Source of the DNA: Lumbricus rubellus
Lineage: Eukaryota; Annelida; Clitellata; Crassiclitellata; Lumbricidae
Assembly: GCA_945859605.1 (NCBI GenBank)
Contig: OX243825.1
Location: 22,235,894 to 22,299,893 of the forward strand
Length of the DNA stretch: 64,000 bases
Reading direction: 5' to 3'
The notes under the pieces are model-generated. The model did not search any database. It was not told the DNA's origin and saw only the letters and a program-made list of their open reading frames with translations. The position numbers and the translations under genes are program-made. Shown here in pieces: positions 32,345 through 44,135 of this stretch (positions are counted from its first letter, which is position 1; every line of letters starts with the position of its first letter).

Positions 32345-34060
32345 CTAGGCCTTCAATGTGAGGTTGTGTAGTTTTCTTCCAATCCATGCTCCACAGAGGT
32401 GACCACCAACGATGCCAAGAATGTTCAGGATCAATGTTCCAATGATGCCAAGTCCAAACAACCAGGTGAAACCAAGAAGCAAACCTAATGTTAAACCTCC
32501 ACTGCTTTCTCCAATGAGCTCCAACTTCCGCTTATGAAATTCAGTCTTCGTTATTTTGCCAATATCAAAATCTCTCTTGGTTTCATTGTAATTGCAGTAG
32601 AACATACGCAGCTCTACAACCAGGTTCAGAAGAACAGTAAATCCGATTCTGCCAACCATAAAAGCTTTATCCACTTTCACTCTCGCCATTTGTTGTACTG
32701 TAAAATCCACCACATCATCAACTGAAGCACCTGAAACGATAATCTGAAACACCTCATTCTTAATAAGATTGATCAATGGCCTGGAAAGCTGTGATACAAA
32801 AGCAACTGCTGATTGAGCAATTCGCCTTGCAACTGGTACAATTTGACTGCAAAATTCCTTTCCCGTTTTACACCAAGTTGAAAAATGCTCACAATTTTGA
32901 GCAAAAACATTGTATAGACGTTCCTCAATCCGACTTTGAGCTCGCTTGATAACTTCATCTGGTGGATAACAGTTTTCCGGATCATAGTCATATCGATAAA
33001 GGAAAATTTTGCTGAAGTCTTCAATTGTCTCTTCTCTCTCTTGCACAACCGCAACTTTTGGCTTTCCATTCATTATGGAAAATTTGAAGCCATATTCCAC
33101 AAATTTAATCTTTTTGTCATGTGGGTGGACGGAAAGCACTATAGCGTGATGATCATAGGACAAATATCTCTGCCATGAGATATGGTTTCCGCGTTCAATC
33201 ATGTCCCATGAGAACACACGGTCTTTGTGAATGTAGTCAGTGTTCTTAAATACTCTGGGGTGAGTATTAGAAAATATCTTACCAGTTCCACACCCAAGAC
33301 ACTTGATTTGAGTGAGTTGTCCGGATTCAAAAGTTTTATCAAAACGGTCTTCAACATTGTTCTTGCACTTCTCACAGACAACGTTAGCAGTGCTTGAATC
33401 AAGAGCTGGTGAAGAGTTGGCATAACACTGCAAGTCTGTTTGTTCCATCATACTGCCAGGTGAGTCCTGATTCTGGTTAAAACATTCCGGGTTGCTATTA
33501 TCACAGTCACACACAAATTCCATTTTCTCTATTTGGTCAACTGCCAAGGGTGACATACACTCTGATAATTCATCATTTTCTGCAAGATCTTTTAACATAC
33601 CTGAGAGCAACTTTGCTTCATTAGTTGTGTCACATTCTTCTGTTATATTCTTGAAGATAATACCAAACACAGAGTCTAAGTCTCGAAATTCTCCATCTCC
33701 TCTGTTGAAATCGGTCCCTTTGTACACCATGATACCTGTTTTCTTGCATTTTGTGCAACGTGATCCTATCATGCCAGATTGACTGACTCCCATGCAAATT
33801 GGATGATGACATGTATTTCCTAAGCAAGAACCACTTTCACCATCATCCGGCTGAAACTCCCAGTTTTCCTCACCAAGATCACAGAGATTTACGGAATCAT
33901 CAACTCCAGTTGCCCAATTGCAGAGGTCACAGCTTCTGATGAAGGCTCCATCTCCAAAGTCAACCGTCTTTACCCTGGCTGCATCATTGCAGTTGCATCT
34001 TGGACAAGCTGTTCCATCGAACATTGCGTGCAGCTTTTCACACATACTCAATGTGGCCAT
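32345..34060 (-). CDS. Zinc-ribbon LRAT-domain membrane protein, copy 2
   Basis: The 571-residue paralogue of 8205-9923 is colinear over its whole length. The same elements are present: N-terminal CPRC, CDLC, CTKC, CDCD, CEKC and CLGC pairs; LRAT-like DHHAIVLSV (~305-312) and NCEHFSTWC (~390-398), the latter being the textbook LRAT NCEHF form; and the same C-terminal hydrophobic segments ending in LCGAWIGRKLHN. The segment ~185-230 is the most diverged, and one CxxC there is degraded (QCYANSSP in place of CLVCCGN). Homology continues ~60 bases upstream, including the TTATACAG acceptor, and ~150 bases downstream of the stop. The duplicated unit is thus at least ~2 kb. The two genes share orientation, and the space between is now filled mainly by the two retroelements. 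Both frames are open, so both may be functional. Confidence 0.8.
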   Translation of the reverse strand: MATLSMCEKLHAMFDGTACPRCNCNDAARVKTVDFGDGAFIRSCDLCNWATGVDDSVNLCDLGEENWEFQPDDGESGSCLGNTCHHPICMGVSQSGMIGSRCTKCKKTGIMVYKGTDFNRGDGEFRDLDSVFGIIFKNITEECDTTNEAKLLSGMLKDLAENDELSECMSPLAVDQIEKMEFVCDCDNSNPECFNQNQDSPGSMMEQTDLQCYANSSPALDSSTANVVCEKCKNNVEDRFDKTFESGQLTQIKCLGCGTGKIFSNTHPRVFKNTDYIHKDRVFSWDMIERGNHISWQRYLSYDHHAIVLSVHPHDKKIKFVEYGFKFSIMNGKPKVAVVQEREETIEDFSKIFLYRYDYDPENCYPPDEVIKRAQSRIEERLYNVFAQNCEHFSTWCKTGKEFCSQIVPVARRIAQSAVAFVSQLSRPLINLIKNEVFQIIVSGASVDDVVDFTVQQMARVKVDKAFMVGRIGFTVLLNLVVELRMFYCNYNETKRDFDIGKITKTEFHKRKLELIGESSGGLTLGLLLGFTWLFGLGIIGTLILNILGIVGGHLCGAWIGRKLHNLTLKA

Positions 34061-34129
34061 ATTGCCCTCTGTATAAGATAAAAATGAGTCATCTTAAATG
34101 CACTGACAATAATCGTAAATTTATATAGA

Positions 34130-35741
34130 ACCACAGTATAAACAACTCCTCAAACGCGCTCCCAACCTCACAGTAGGCCTACCAGACTTTGATCCAAGAC
34201 TCCAAGAGTAGTATATGGTTTCCAAACGCTTGCGGAAAAGGGGCAAAGATCAAGACCATTACAGTAACTGAGATTGCAAGGTAACTTATTGCAGTAAGAT
34301 GAACCGGCCAAAGCGAATCTTCAATGCAGGTATGCAGCACTGTGGAAGTTCGAGTCATATGGAGAACCAGGTCGTTTTGCATGGCAGAGCGAATATAACA
34401 TATAATTATATAACATACAGTGCGTGTATATTTTTGGGCACCGATCACAACATAGGAGATTCTCTAACCACGCTATAAACTTATATATGTTACGCACCCG
34501 TAGTAAATGTTTTGCCGTCCAGTCGATCAGTTTTTTTGTTGTAATATCAGCTTCTTTCGTGTTTTGTTGCGACCTAACTATGTAAGGCTTACATTCTGAG
34601 TCTGTAATAATACGTACGCCTAAACTTGTTAAGGACTATTAATTTATTATTATTATGATTTTGTTTCAAATGCTATTCAACAGAGTTTCGTTGTTTGAAT
34701 GTAACCTCACTTACTGGACGCCATCGCCGTTGACGTCACGAAATAAAGCTTTCAAGAGGACGATGAACTTTAGTAGCGCTTTTATTTTATGTGGATGCCA
34801 TTGCCCATTAGGCTTTATTGATAGTAATTATTTTTCCTTTATGCAAGACACGGCGCTAATAGTTACTGTAGCCTACAAAGCACGTCCGCCCTACGGAGCG
34901 CGATCTCGGTACCTCTCGCTGTTCATGTTGTCGAATGCGCTTCCGGGCATGTTGAATGTTTTCCAAAGTAACATTTCTAACATTTTTCAAATAGTACTAC
35001 CGAAATTGAGTCCAGCATTTCAACATTTCAATTCATTACTAAAGCTAGAGCATGACATTCAAGTTCAACCAAAATCCCTCTTACTTTCTCTTAGCTTGTT
35101 TTGTCTGTCACAATAGTGACAATACATGCAATGAGCCAGGTTGCAGTTTGCCAACAACTATTTTTTGCATCAACGAATATACTTAACATTAATTTTGCTT
35201 TCGCAGACCAAATAGCCTCAATTCTTGGCTTCTCCTTATCTCGTTCATCATTCCAAATGCTTGTTAATTGCGTCCAATTCTTCTTTGTGTGACTATTAGC
35301 ACAGAATAAAGAGCTACGCTTTCTTTATTCTGTGCTATTAGTGCTGCTATCTGCGTTTATAAAAATTGTGCTACATGAATATATCTAACTCTCTTGGTGA
35401 AGATTTTCTTCAACCTCGCGGGTCAATAAGCCTTTAATATTAGCCGCGAGGATCAAAGATTTTAATGGCGATGATCTATTAAATCGTATTAAATACGTAT
35501 TGAATTATGGTTATAACCACATTGAGCTAAATTTAGGCGTAACGCGTAAGTAATTTTTGAAGATAACGCCGTGAAACGCCTGCTACAATTTTTGTTTACA
35601 TTGTGATGCAGTGCTTAGTTTTGCTTTTGACCTGTGACCTTCACCTATGGCGCTGAATGGAAGATCAAAGTCCATTTTTCATATGTGACTTAAATCTGAA
35701 CTTGTTTAGGTAATTGGTCGCGTCAAGCTAATTGAACTGAA
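34130..35741. other. Interval between LRAT copy 2 and the DECR2-like gene
   Basis: No exon supported. It contains a fragment of a dispersed repeat near 34850-34890 (related to the block at 4240-4470) and a 16-bp hairpin at 35297-35337. The last few hundred bases should include the DECR2-like promoter and 5' UTR. No TATA box stands out. Confidence 0.45.
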
Positions 35742-38700
35742 ATGGCTGCGAAATGTGTTGCTTCGTACAAACCGTTATTCAACCTTGATCTTCTGAGGTA
35801 AAGAAAATCGTATTTTGTCACATAGCATTTTTGTAGCTCAACACTGGGTTTATCTGTAGTTTTGTGCAATGCCCCACTGCTTTAAATCAAGACATATAAA
35901 TCAATCACTGTGTTCATAATGTTACAACAGTACTTAATAATTATTTACAAGTGAATTCAAGGTTTCTACAGTTAGCAGTCACCAATTAGCAGGTTCATCG
36001 CCTGCTAACTGGGGACTTCTTATACTCTGCACATTCCTTCCTTTTATATGGAAGATTTTGCATTACATTACATCTTGTCTTTCGATGATGTTTTATCGTA
36101 ACACATGATGCACATCCATAGACCTTAAATGATGCTGACTTGCTAAGGCAAACTTATTATAGTGCTATTATTCTGGTAAGCTCTTTTATTTCGAGTAATT
36201 ATTTAAATTGTTTAAAATATTAACTACATATTTTATTTCAGAAGTACAGTAAGAACTGTTTCATCAGTTTTTACGACATTTTATGCTTTTTGCTTGACTA
36301 CTAAAGTGCCCTTTTCTGAATGGAATTCTGTGCTGTTAAAGAGCTGCAATTTGTAAGGAACTAATATATACATTTGTAAAAATTAAGTGACCTCTTTGTT
36401 TACAGAGGTAAAGTGTCACTGATTACTGGAGGTGGTTCAGGAATTGGATTCACTATTGCAGAGATCTTAATGAGGTTGGTCAAAACCGAACTGTTATAAA
36501 AATTTTGGAAAAGTGTTTGGATTACCAAAGATCATGCGCTGAAGATAGTATGAATACATGTGTCATTTTTTTACGAAACGTTAAAAGCTCATTATATTAG
36601 GGAATTATGATTTATTTAGTGGCTCTGTCAAAATTTAAATTAATCATGCATCTTCTGCATGTCAAAGTTTCCTTTAAAAAATATAAAAATTAGTCATTAT
36701 ATATTATACAATTTAGGCATGTTTGTATTAGTATGTGTATCAATGTTGTACAAGTGTGAATCATTTGCAACTGAGGTTGAAATTAGTTCAGTTCAGTTCA
36801 GTTTAGCCTCATGACTCAGAATTCAGCCTATGACTAGAAGTGCAACACACGAAGCTTCAAAGAATTTACCAAGGAACATTTATAATGCTTTACTAGAAAT
36901 TTGTATTGGTATTTCTGTATATGATATGATTAACAATTGTCTGCACTTATACTTAGTCACAATGCACTTGCTGGCAACATGAAAGTTGATCTCATAATTT
37001 TATTGCTTGTGTTTTAGGCATGGATGCGATACAGCAATTGTCAGTCGAGACTTTGCTAAATTGCAGGCAGCTTCAGGTATACTGACAAAGGCGACTGGCA
37101 GAAGATGTCTTCCAATTGCTGCGGATGTCAGAAAGGTGTGCTGTTCAAAACTCTTCCAGAATTGGTCTATCTACATGAATGTTCAGTTTTATATAAAAAT
37201 TTCTGGAATTTAATGCTTGCATTGAAAACGAAAAAATCATAATTAATAATGTTGAATACTGAATAGTGTACGTATTTGTAACTCCCAGAACTGTGCACGG
37301 ATTACGATGTGTTAGTCATATTGTCCCATGATATGTTTTGTATTGTGTATGCTATTTGTTGAATGTTCCCAGGCATACTGTTCATTTTTTGGTCATTGTG
37401 TTATTTGTTATTTAACTGTGTCGATAGATTAGTTTTCCAAATGCAGTTCTTCATATTGAATGCTTCCCCCATTGTTTAAGTTTCTGGTTTGCACTTGATT
37501 ATCATTACTGATGAGGTGCCTTGCTCGTATCATATATTTGATCTACTTCACAATTTTCAATCTGCAGTTTGTGATCATAGCTGTGACTGACTAAGATTTT
37601 TTATAAATGTGCCAAATCCTAAATGAATTGTTCAGTTATTTGAAATTTGGCGCATTGTATAAATACAACTATTGATATTCTGTTGAAACTGACATGCATT
37701 TATCTCAGTGGTTCCCAACCTTTTTTGACTGTCGGGCCACTTTTTCTAAGTTGGAGGACACGAGGGCCACTTTTTCTTAGTTAAAGGACATTAGGGCATT
37801 TAGGGGGCCACAATGCTAAAAATTTAATTAACTAAAAGCGTATAAAAATTGTTATAATTAATTCAAAGTAGAATGTTTGATGTTTATAGACTTCAAAATA
37901 AAATAATTTGTAATAGAAAATGATTAGGCTATGTTCTATCCTGTCCAAATTGTCAATTTTTTCATATATTTTCTTATTCTTTGAGAGACGAGTGCTATTG
38001 TTGAGGCCTGGCGGGCCATTTTGTGAGGCCTCGCGGGCCACTTTTGGCCCGCGGGCCACGGGTTGGGAACCGCTGATTTATCTGATTATTCAGTCAGTAC
38101 ATTTTCTTTTTCCAGCCACCTGAAGTCCTCTCAGCAGTGGACAAAGTTCTGTCAGAATTTGGACGAATTGATATTGTGGTCAACAGTGAGTCTATGTTAA
38201 AATCTTTTCATAAAAGAAAAAAGTCACCTCATTTGCTTGTGGAGCCTTACCTAAGGAAGACGACTGGGATGCATAATTTCATTCATTCATTCATTATTAG
38301 AATTTATATAGCGCCTCTTCAAGAAACTACTCATAATTTTAGAGTAAAGTTAAAATTTGTCATTTTCAGGCTTAATGAGTTGTACTGGATGTGAGTAAAT
38401 GATGTGATAATGAAGATCAAAAACTTTTATTTATAAGCCTAGTTTGACTTTTTATAATTATGCCAAAAAATTGCATCATTTAAGATTTAGTTTTGCAAAA
38501 TAGTTAAACAAATTGCATTGGGCTCCTTTGAATGATCCTTCCCCAATTTTGTTCTGGTGCCTTCAGTACCCTGGCGAGCCAATTCCTGGAAATATTGCCA
38601 CTGTTGACCATTAAAAAGTTTGACACCCCTGTTCTAAGTGAAGAGGTTATCGCTATTAATCAAATAAGTTATGGGATGGAAATATGGCCAGTTTCAGTAG

Positions 38701-41603
38701 AAAGTGCAAGCTGTTTATGAGCTAAGACTTTTGTTTGTGGTGCATAGACTAGCCTATGGCCGTGTTACGGCGCCATAGAAATTGTCATTATTATTATATT
38801 ATTTGATAATTGATAGGCATGTTTTTAACAAGCCTTGTCTTGGACTAAGTAAGTAAGTAATTAATCTTTATTAGCACACGACAAACACTCATATTTTGTA
38901 ACAACAATGCAGACATTGACGAAAAGTAGCACAATATCAATAGATCAAGAAACTGTTGAAATATATATAAAAAAATTGAATATCTGATTTGCTTATTATA
39001 CAGTTGTATCTGTAGGTATCATCTGAAGAATGTAACATCACCATACTTAGTATGTCTGCTGCAGTGCTATTCTGTTTTCTTTTAATTTCAGATGCTGCTG
39101 GCAACTTCCTTGTCCCATTGTCCAGTATGTCATACAATGCTTTCAAGACTGTAATGGAGATTGATACTTTTGGAACATTCTTTGTCAGCAAAACAGCGTA
39201 TGATAAGTATCTGAAGGTGAGCAACTGTACAGGTTAATTATTTTAAAAATGAGCATTTAAATGGTTTTGTCTTTCTTACACTCTGCCAAATTCTCTCAGT
39301 GCTTTTGTGGTGGTACACAGGATAGTGTCAGCAATAATTCTCCAACCATCTGTGAAGATGAACTGCATTAGTTCCAGAGCTTAAAGTGTGGCAGGACGGC
39401 CATGGACTTCGTCCTGGTACTTATTTTCAAATCTCTATGCTGTCCTGCCACTTATTTGGCCAGTACAGCTGTAAATGTAAGAGGCGTCCAGGCACTTCTT
39501 TTTTTGCACTTTTAGCACTGAATAGTTCTGTGTAGCAGGTAAGGGTAAAGACACAAGTCTGTAGAAAGTCTTCAGAAGAACTAAAAATTGCACAGTGGTT
39601 TAGGGGTATGTTGTATGTATCTTGGAGCTGGAAGGTTGCAGGTTCGAATCCACCTCAAACCGAAGTGTAGGGACGCTGAGCATGTACTTCACTAGCAATT
39701 TCTCATGCTCTTCATCGTGAAACTTTGATTCCGTGTCTGTGCTGTAGTCAGGAGCGCCTATGAGTAGAAATCTTTACAGTTGCTTCTAGGGAGTGGATGG
39801 TTAAGTCGACCTTATGAGTCAAGGGGATATAAAAACCTGTCCCTTTCTGATCTTTTTGCCTGCCTTTTACCATCAAGCTTAGTTGCAGGCATAATTATTA
39901 TGTCAGCTCTAAATATTCATCAACGAGTATTTTATTTCCTTGTATATAATTTATGTTTTGTTTGCTTCAGGATCATGGAGGTGTAATTCTGAACATCACT
40001 GCTACTTTGCACTACAGTGGAACTGTCTTGCAAGCTCATGCAGGCTCAGCCAAGGCCGCCATTGGTTTGTTTTCATTTGCTTGAACCTCAGCTATGACTT
40101 GAAGTTTTTTGGTTGTAAGATGAAGGCTTTTCTGTACTGTCTCAAGAATGAGATCGTGAAAAAAAGATAGCAAATTTCTAGTCTTTTCGTTTATTATCAA
40201 GAAAATACTTGCCAAGCATAAGTATGATTAAAAAAAATTTAATATTAGTTTTTTTAATGATTGAAACACAAATATCTTCTGATTAAATCTTGATTTTCAG
40301 GCAGGATATAGTTAATTTCAGATGCTTAGTGGCGTGGTATCTGGCTTAAAATTCTACAAATTCTTTTGCTTAGACCTTTTTCATCAGTTTGGTTAAATAT
40401 GCAATTTCATTTAAGTCTACAGTAATTATGAGTAGTCTTAAAAAAATTATGCTGTCCCAGTGTCCCTTTACCCATCAGATTTGCAACGTTTTATTTAAGT
40501 TTAATTGCACACAGAGAGAGATAGAGATAGACGTACAGCCAGTATACAATTATATGCCCTTTCATGAATTGACACGTTATTACAGATCTTAGTTATTGTT
40601 TTTCTTTGTTCAGATGCTTTGACAAAGCACATGGCCAACGAATGGGGTCCACAGAACATCCGAGTTGTTGGCATTGCTCCTGGTCCCATCAAAGACACTG
40701 TTGGATATGAAAAACTAGGTAAGAACTAAGGACATGCAGTCACATGCTTATAGTCACATATACTGCGTATTTTGCTTCAATCTTCTGATTTTTTTTATTA
40801 TTTGAACTCTGTACAAAGGTGCGTCAATCTGACAATCTCCTTCAACCAGTACAAGCAAGAAAATACTTAACTTACTTAATTAATCAAGAGAAAATTTATT
40901 ATCATTATTATTATTATTTTGGTAATGGGGCATAGGGTTGGCAAAAGAACCCGCGAAGACCACATTACCATAAACTCAACTGATTCTTTGGTAACTGGAC
41001 TACTACTCTTATTGGTCAACCCTTCTGACTTGACACAGCGCTCGTGAATAAGCTGGTGCCCTGCGCTTGACTTTCAAGTGGTGCTCTAGAACTTTGGAAA
41101 TTACGATTACTATATATTGACAATAGCTAGAAGAAGTGAGGTTTGATTTCTCTTTTAATATACTATATTGAAGAATTCAAGTCATTACCCAAGTATTACC
41201 AGTTCCATGACCATGGATTAATGTTATAATACTTAAAGGCATGTACGTTATGTTGCTTCAATCTTTTGTAAAATTATTTTAATTTAATTTATAATAAATA
41301 AAAAATTAATATTTTTTTCTTTTCTTTTTGAATAAAGGAAAGATTATTAAACGAAAAATTATTATTTTTAATCCGTTAATAACAGGTGGTTCAGTTGTTG
41401 GCAAGAAGCTGGATGAAAGCATCCCACTACAGCGCCTTGGAACACGTCTGGACGTTGCCCAGTCTGCCCTATTTCTTGTCAGCGACGCAGCCTCCTATAT
41501 AACTGGACATACTCTTGTCGTCGATGGTGGAAGTTGGATGAATAACACCAACAGCATGGCACGTTCTATGGATCTGCTGAATGCTGTGGCCAGTAAAATC
41601 TGA
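35742..41603 (+). CDS. DECR2: Peroxisomal 2,4-dienoyl-CoA reductase-like protein, eight exons
   Basis: Coding exons: 35742-35797, 36406-36474, 37018-37135, 38116-38185, 39092-39216, 39971-40064, 40614-40718, 41386-41603. Phases match at each junction, total 284 residues (DECR2 is usually ~290). Visible motifs: the Rossmann dinucleotide loop TGGGSGIG (26-33); VVNNAAGNF across the exon 4/5 junction; [22 protein letters not shown] with the lysine of the DECR-type active site; [11 protein letters not shown]; and a C-terminal VVDGGSWM. The last three residues are SKI, a variant of the SKL-type peroxisomal signal PTS1. Known: DECR2 reduces 2,4-dienoyl-CoA with NADPH, allowing peroxisomal oxidation of polyunsaturated acyl chains. 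Mitochondrial DECR1 is less likely because no transit peptide precedes the fold. The ATG was chosen as the first in the exon that splices in frame; it gives a short N-terminus like DECR2. Confidence 0.9.
37706..38075. mobile_element. hAT MITE in a DECR2 intron
   Basis: The 370-bp element starts CAGTGGTTCCCAACC and ends GGTTGGGAACCGCTG, the classic hAT terminal repeat with one mismatch. It is flanked by a perfect 8-bp target duplication, ATTTATCT (37698-37705 and 38076-38083). The interior has repeated GGGCCAC subterminal motifs and no transposase. It lies 40 bases before the acceptor of exon 4. Confidence 0.95.
38745..38815 (+). repeat. LINE 3' tail fragment
   Basis: CTATGGCCGTGTTACGGCGCCATA followed by an ATT-rich tail resembles the 3' end at 42355-42400 (TATGGCCGTGTTACAGGACCATA, ATT repeats). 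It is a truncated copy of the same LINE. Confidence 0.6.
39590..39845 (+). repeat. tRNA-derived SINE, copy A (DECR2 intron)
   Basis: The head carries a B-box-like GGTTCGAATCC (39651-39661), followed by a conserved body (CACTAGCAATTTCTC, CGTGAAACTTTGATTC, CAGGAGCGCC) shared with the copies at 53918, 55415 and 58485. Confidence 0.75.
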
Positions 41604-43650
41604 GTTGCGTGATGCTTTGCATTCCGAACTTGCAGCTCGTTTGTTGCGAGAGTGAAATTTTTCAGCTCTTTGTCGGCTGTTATGTGCCTTAATTCGCCTT
41701 GAAGAAAAGTAACTGCTCTATTTGTCACTTATTGACTGAAATGCTGTAGAATTTGTTTTGATTATCGTTACTGGTCTAACTTGTCTGCAAATCTACAGTA
41801 AGAGTATGGGAAATTGGGAATAATAACTTTTCAGCTATGATTCTGACATGACACATATGGAATTATTATTCTGTACAAAAAAATCGTATTTTCTACCCCC
41901 TTTTTTCAACTTGTACATCTTGTGGATCTCTCTGTGTGTACATGCAAATAAGCTTCTTTTCTCTATGTCATCTATTAAACATTTATTTTTGCTAAACATC
42001 ATATTTACTTGTAGCAAAAAAGTTTAACGGTTGATTTTCCATTTAGATGTGAAGAGAGTTTAATTATAATGTAATCAAGTGACTATAGGATAATGCAGAT
42101 TTATAAATAGGTTAATGTGAACGTCTTAATTAGAAATTTATGTTGCCTAAATACATTTGTTCGAGGCCCCCGCCATATGCACCCATACGCAAATCACATA
42201 AGTCTGTTGACCCCTCCCTGCACATGTAATAATGATATGAACAGCCCCAAAGGCTGCCAAACCTCTTACAGTGGACTCTTTTAAATCAAAGCTTAAAACA
42301 TATCTATTTGCTAGGGCTTATCCCGCAGTTGGCTGTGAGGTGCCCTTGTAGAGGTATGGCCGTGTTACAGGACCATATAAATTACTATTATTATTATTAC
42401 ACTTTTCGTGCTATGAAGCTCTTTGTAATTGAAGTATAGTTCTTATTTTAGGCCTCTTGCAGTTGGTACTTTATACAAACAGTACAGAAGGTTTTAAATA
42501 ATTATTTTGTGTTTGGAGACCTGATTGTGCAATAAGGTGGTCCAATAATTAATAAGTATAATATTATAGCCTACTGGTGTTGGATTAAGCATTTATAGGA
42601 ATACTTATACATTTTTTACTGTAGATTTAACTCAGAAAAACCAGCAGTTTTCTGATCATTCTTTTGTTATTAAAGCCACTGTGATTACGATGATCATTTC
42701 AACTTAGTCTAATGGTTTTGAGGAACAATTTGAGGTTTCTGATAATCTGACAACTTTTTTTTAGTATATTATAGCTAATTTTATCCTCTATTTCATCAAT
42801 TTGCCAGTGCAGGTTGCTGTTTAACAACACTGCCTCATATCAGAGATGATTAGTGTCACCCTCCTCTTTTACACAGGCTTGGGACTTGCACTGCCAAAGA
42901 ACGAGCAGTGGCGGAGTCATTCTACAAGTGGATAACATTTCTTTACATGTAATAATTTAGCAGCTGTTCAGTTTTTCTGAGGGGGATGTCATTCCTGTGG
43001 AAACTGTCCACCCCAGAAAAGTCTGGATTAAACACTGCCAACCAATATTAGTTTACCGGTAGTAGTTTGAACTTCTGTAAATTGTTAAGGACGCAAGTTC
43101 ACTGAACAATGTTTATTTAGCCCATAAGATAATTCCCGTTATTTTCTATCATTGAAATCTATAGCGGCAACTAAGTTTGCATAATGAGGAGGCCTGGCTT
43201 GAATCTGAAAATCAGAGGACCTCGGAGAGTCTGGTAAATAACAAACTTTTTTGTCTTCGTGTAAACCGAGAGGGTCCAGGATTTGAAGACTTTGAAGCTA
43301 TGCCCCTACAATCTTGCACATGTAATATGTCATATAACATGTGTAATATGTCATATAACATGACATATTACACCGGGAACCAATTTTCATAGAAGAGAGG
43401 CAGAAACAGGGTGAAAATTGCCGGGATGGTTGGGGGGGATTTCAACCCCCCAGTTTTTCTTAGACCTCATAGTAAAGTATGTTTTTCATATCTCAATTTC
43501 AAGTGGATAATGGTTCAACCCCCAGTTATTTTTCCACAATTCTCACACTGGGCAGAAAGAGAAAGAGCAGTAAGCGTGGAAGTCAGCTTTCAATGGTGAT
43601 AGGCCTTCATGTCCACGGTGGCTTTAGTCATGGCATTTACTTTTATTTGA
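41604..43650. other. DECR2 3' flank and gene-free interval
   Basis: DECR2 3' UTR, then non-coding sequence. Listed separately is the LINE fragment at 42241-42400. A block at about 42842-42925 (GTGTCACCCTCCTC, AGGCTTGGGACTTGCACTGCC) recurs at about 60220-60295, so it is a dispersed repeat. Confidence 0.5.
42241..42400 (+). pseudogene. LINE ORF2 C-terminal fragment with ATT tail
   Basis: The frame ending TAG at 42349-42351 reads LTVDSFKSKLKTYLFARAY, the usual last segment of a CR1/RTE-type LINE reverse-transcriptase ORF. It is followed by a short 3' UTR and ATT repeats. It is heavily 5'-truncated. Confidence 0.75.
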
Positions 43651-44135
43651 GTCAGTCCTAGAATTTAAAAAGTCAGGGAGTATGCCATTCCTAGAATTTA
43701 AAGTCAGGTTGTATACCATTCCTATAATTTAAAAAGTCAATGAGTATGTCATTCCTAGAATTTAAAAAGTCAATGAGTATGTCATTCCTAGAATTTAAAA
43801 AGTCAAGTTGTATGCCATTCCTAGAATTTAAAAAGTCAGGTTGTATGTCATTCCTAGAATTTAAAAAGTCAGGCTGTATGTCATTCCTATAATTTAAGAA
43901 GTGAGGTTGTAGGCCCTATGCCATTCCTAGAATGTAAAAAGTCAGGTTGTATGTCATTCCTAGAATTTAAAAAGTCAATGAGTATGTCATTTCTAGAATT
44001 TAAAAAGTCAGGTTGTATGCCATTCCTAGAATTTAAAAAGTCAGGGAGTATTCCATTCCTAGAACTTAAAAAGTCAGGTTGTATGCCGTTCCTAGAATTT
44101 AAAAAGTCAGGTTGTATGCCATTCTTAGAATTTAA
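43651..44135. repeat. 33-bp minisatellite, about 15 units
   Basis: The unit GTATGTCATTCCTAGAATTT-AAAAAGTCAGGTT repeats about 15 times with small variation. One unit near 43912 has a 7-base insertion. Because 33 is a multiple of three, a frame stays open across several units (43918-44169, FLEFKKSGCMP repeats), but nothing suggests it is translated. It lies 3' of the actin gene. Confidence 0.95.

Noticed and set aside
34655..35116. A 153-residue open frame.
   Set aside because: It overlaps a dispersed repeat fragment and shows no domain, splice context or conservation cue.
41328..41385. An upstream extension of the last DECR2 exon with its own ATG.
   Set aside because: It precedes a clear acceptor (AATAACAG) and adds a lysine/isoleucine-rich stretch foreign to the family.
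43651..44135. A CRISPR-like array of regularly spaced repeats.
   Set aside because: The units abut without unique spacers and the genome is animal; it is a minisatellite.
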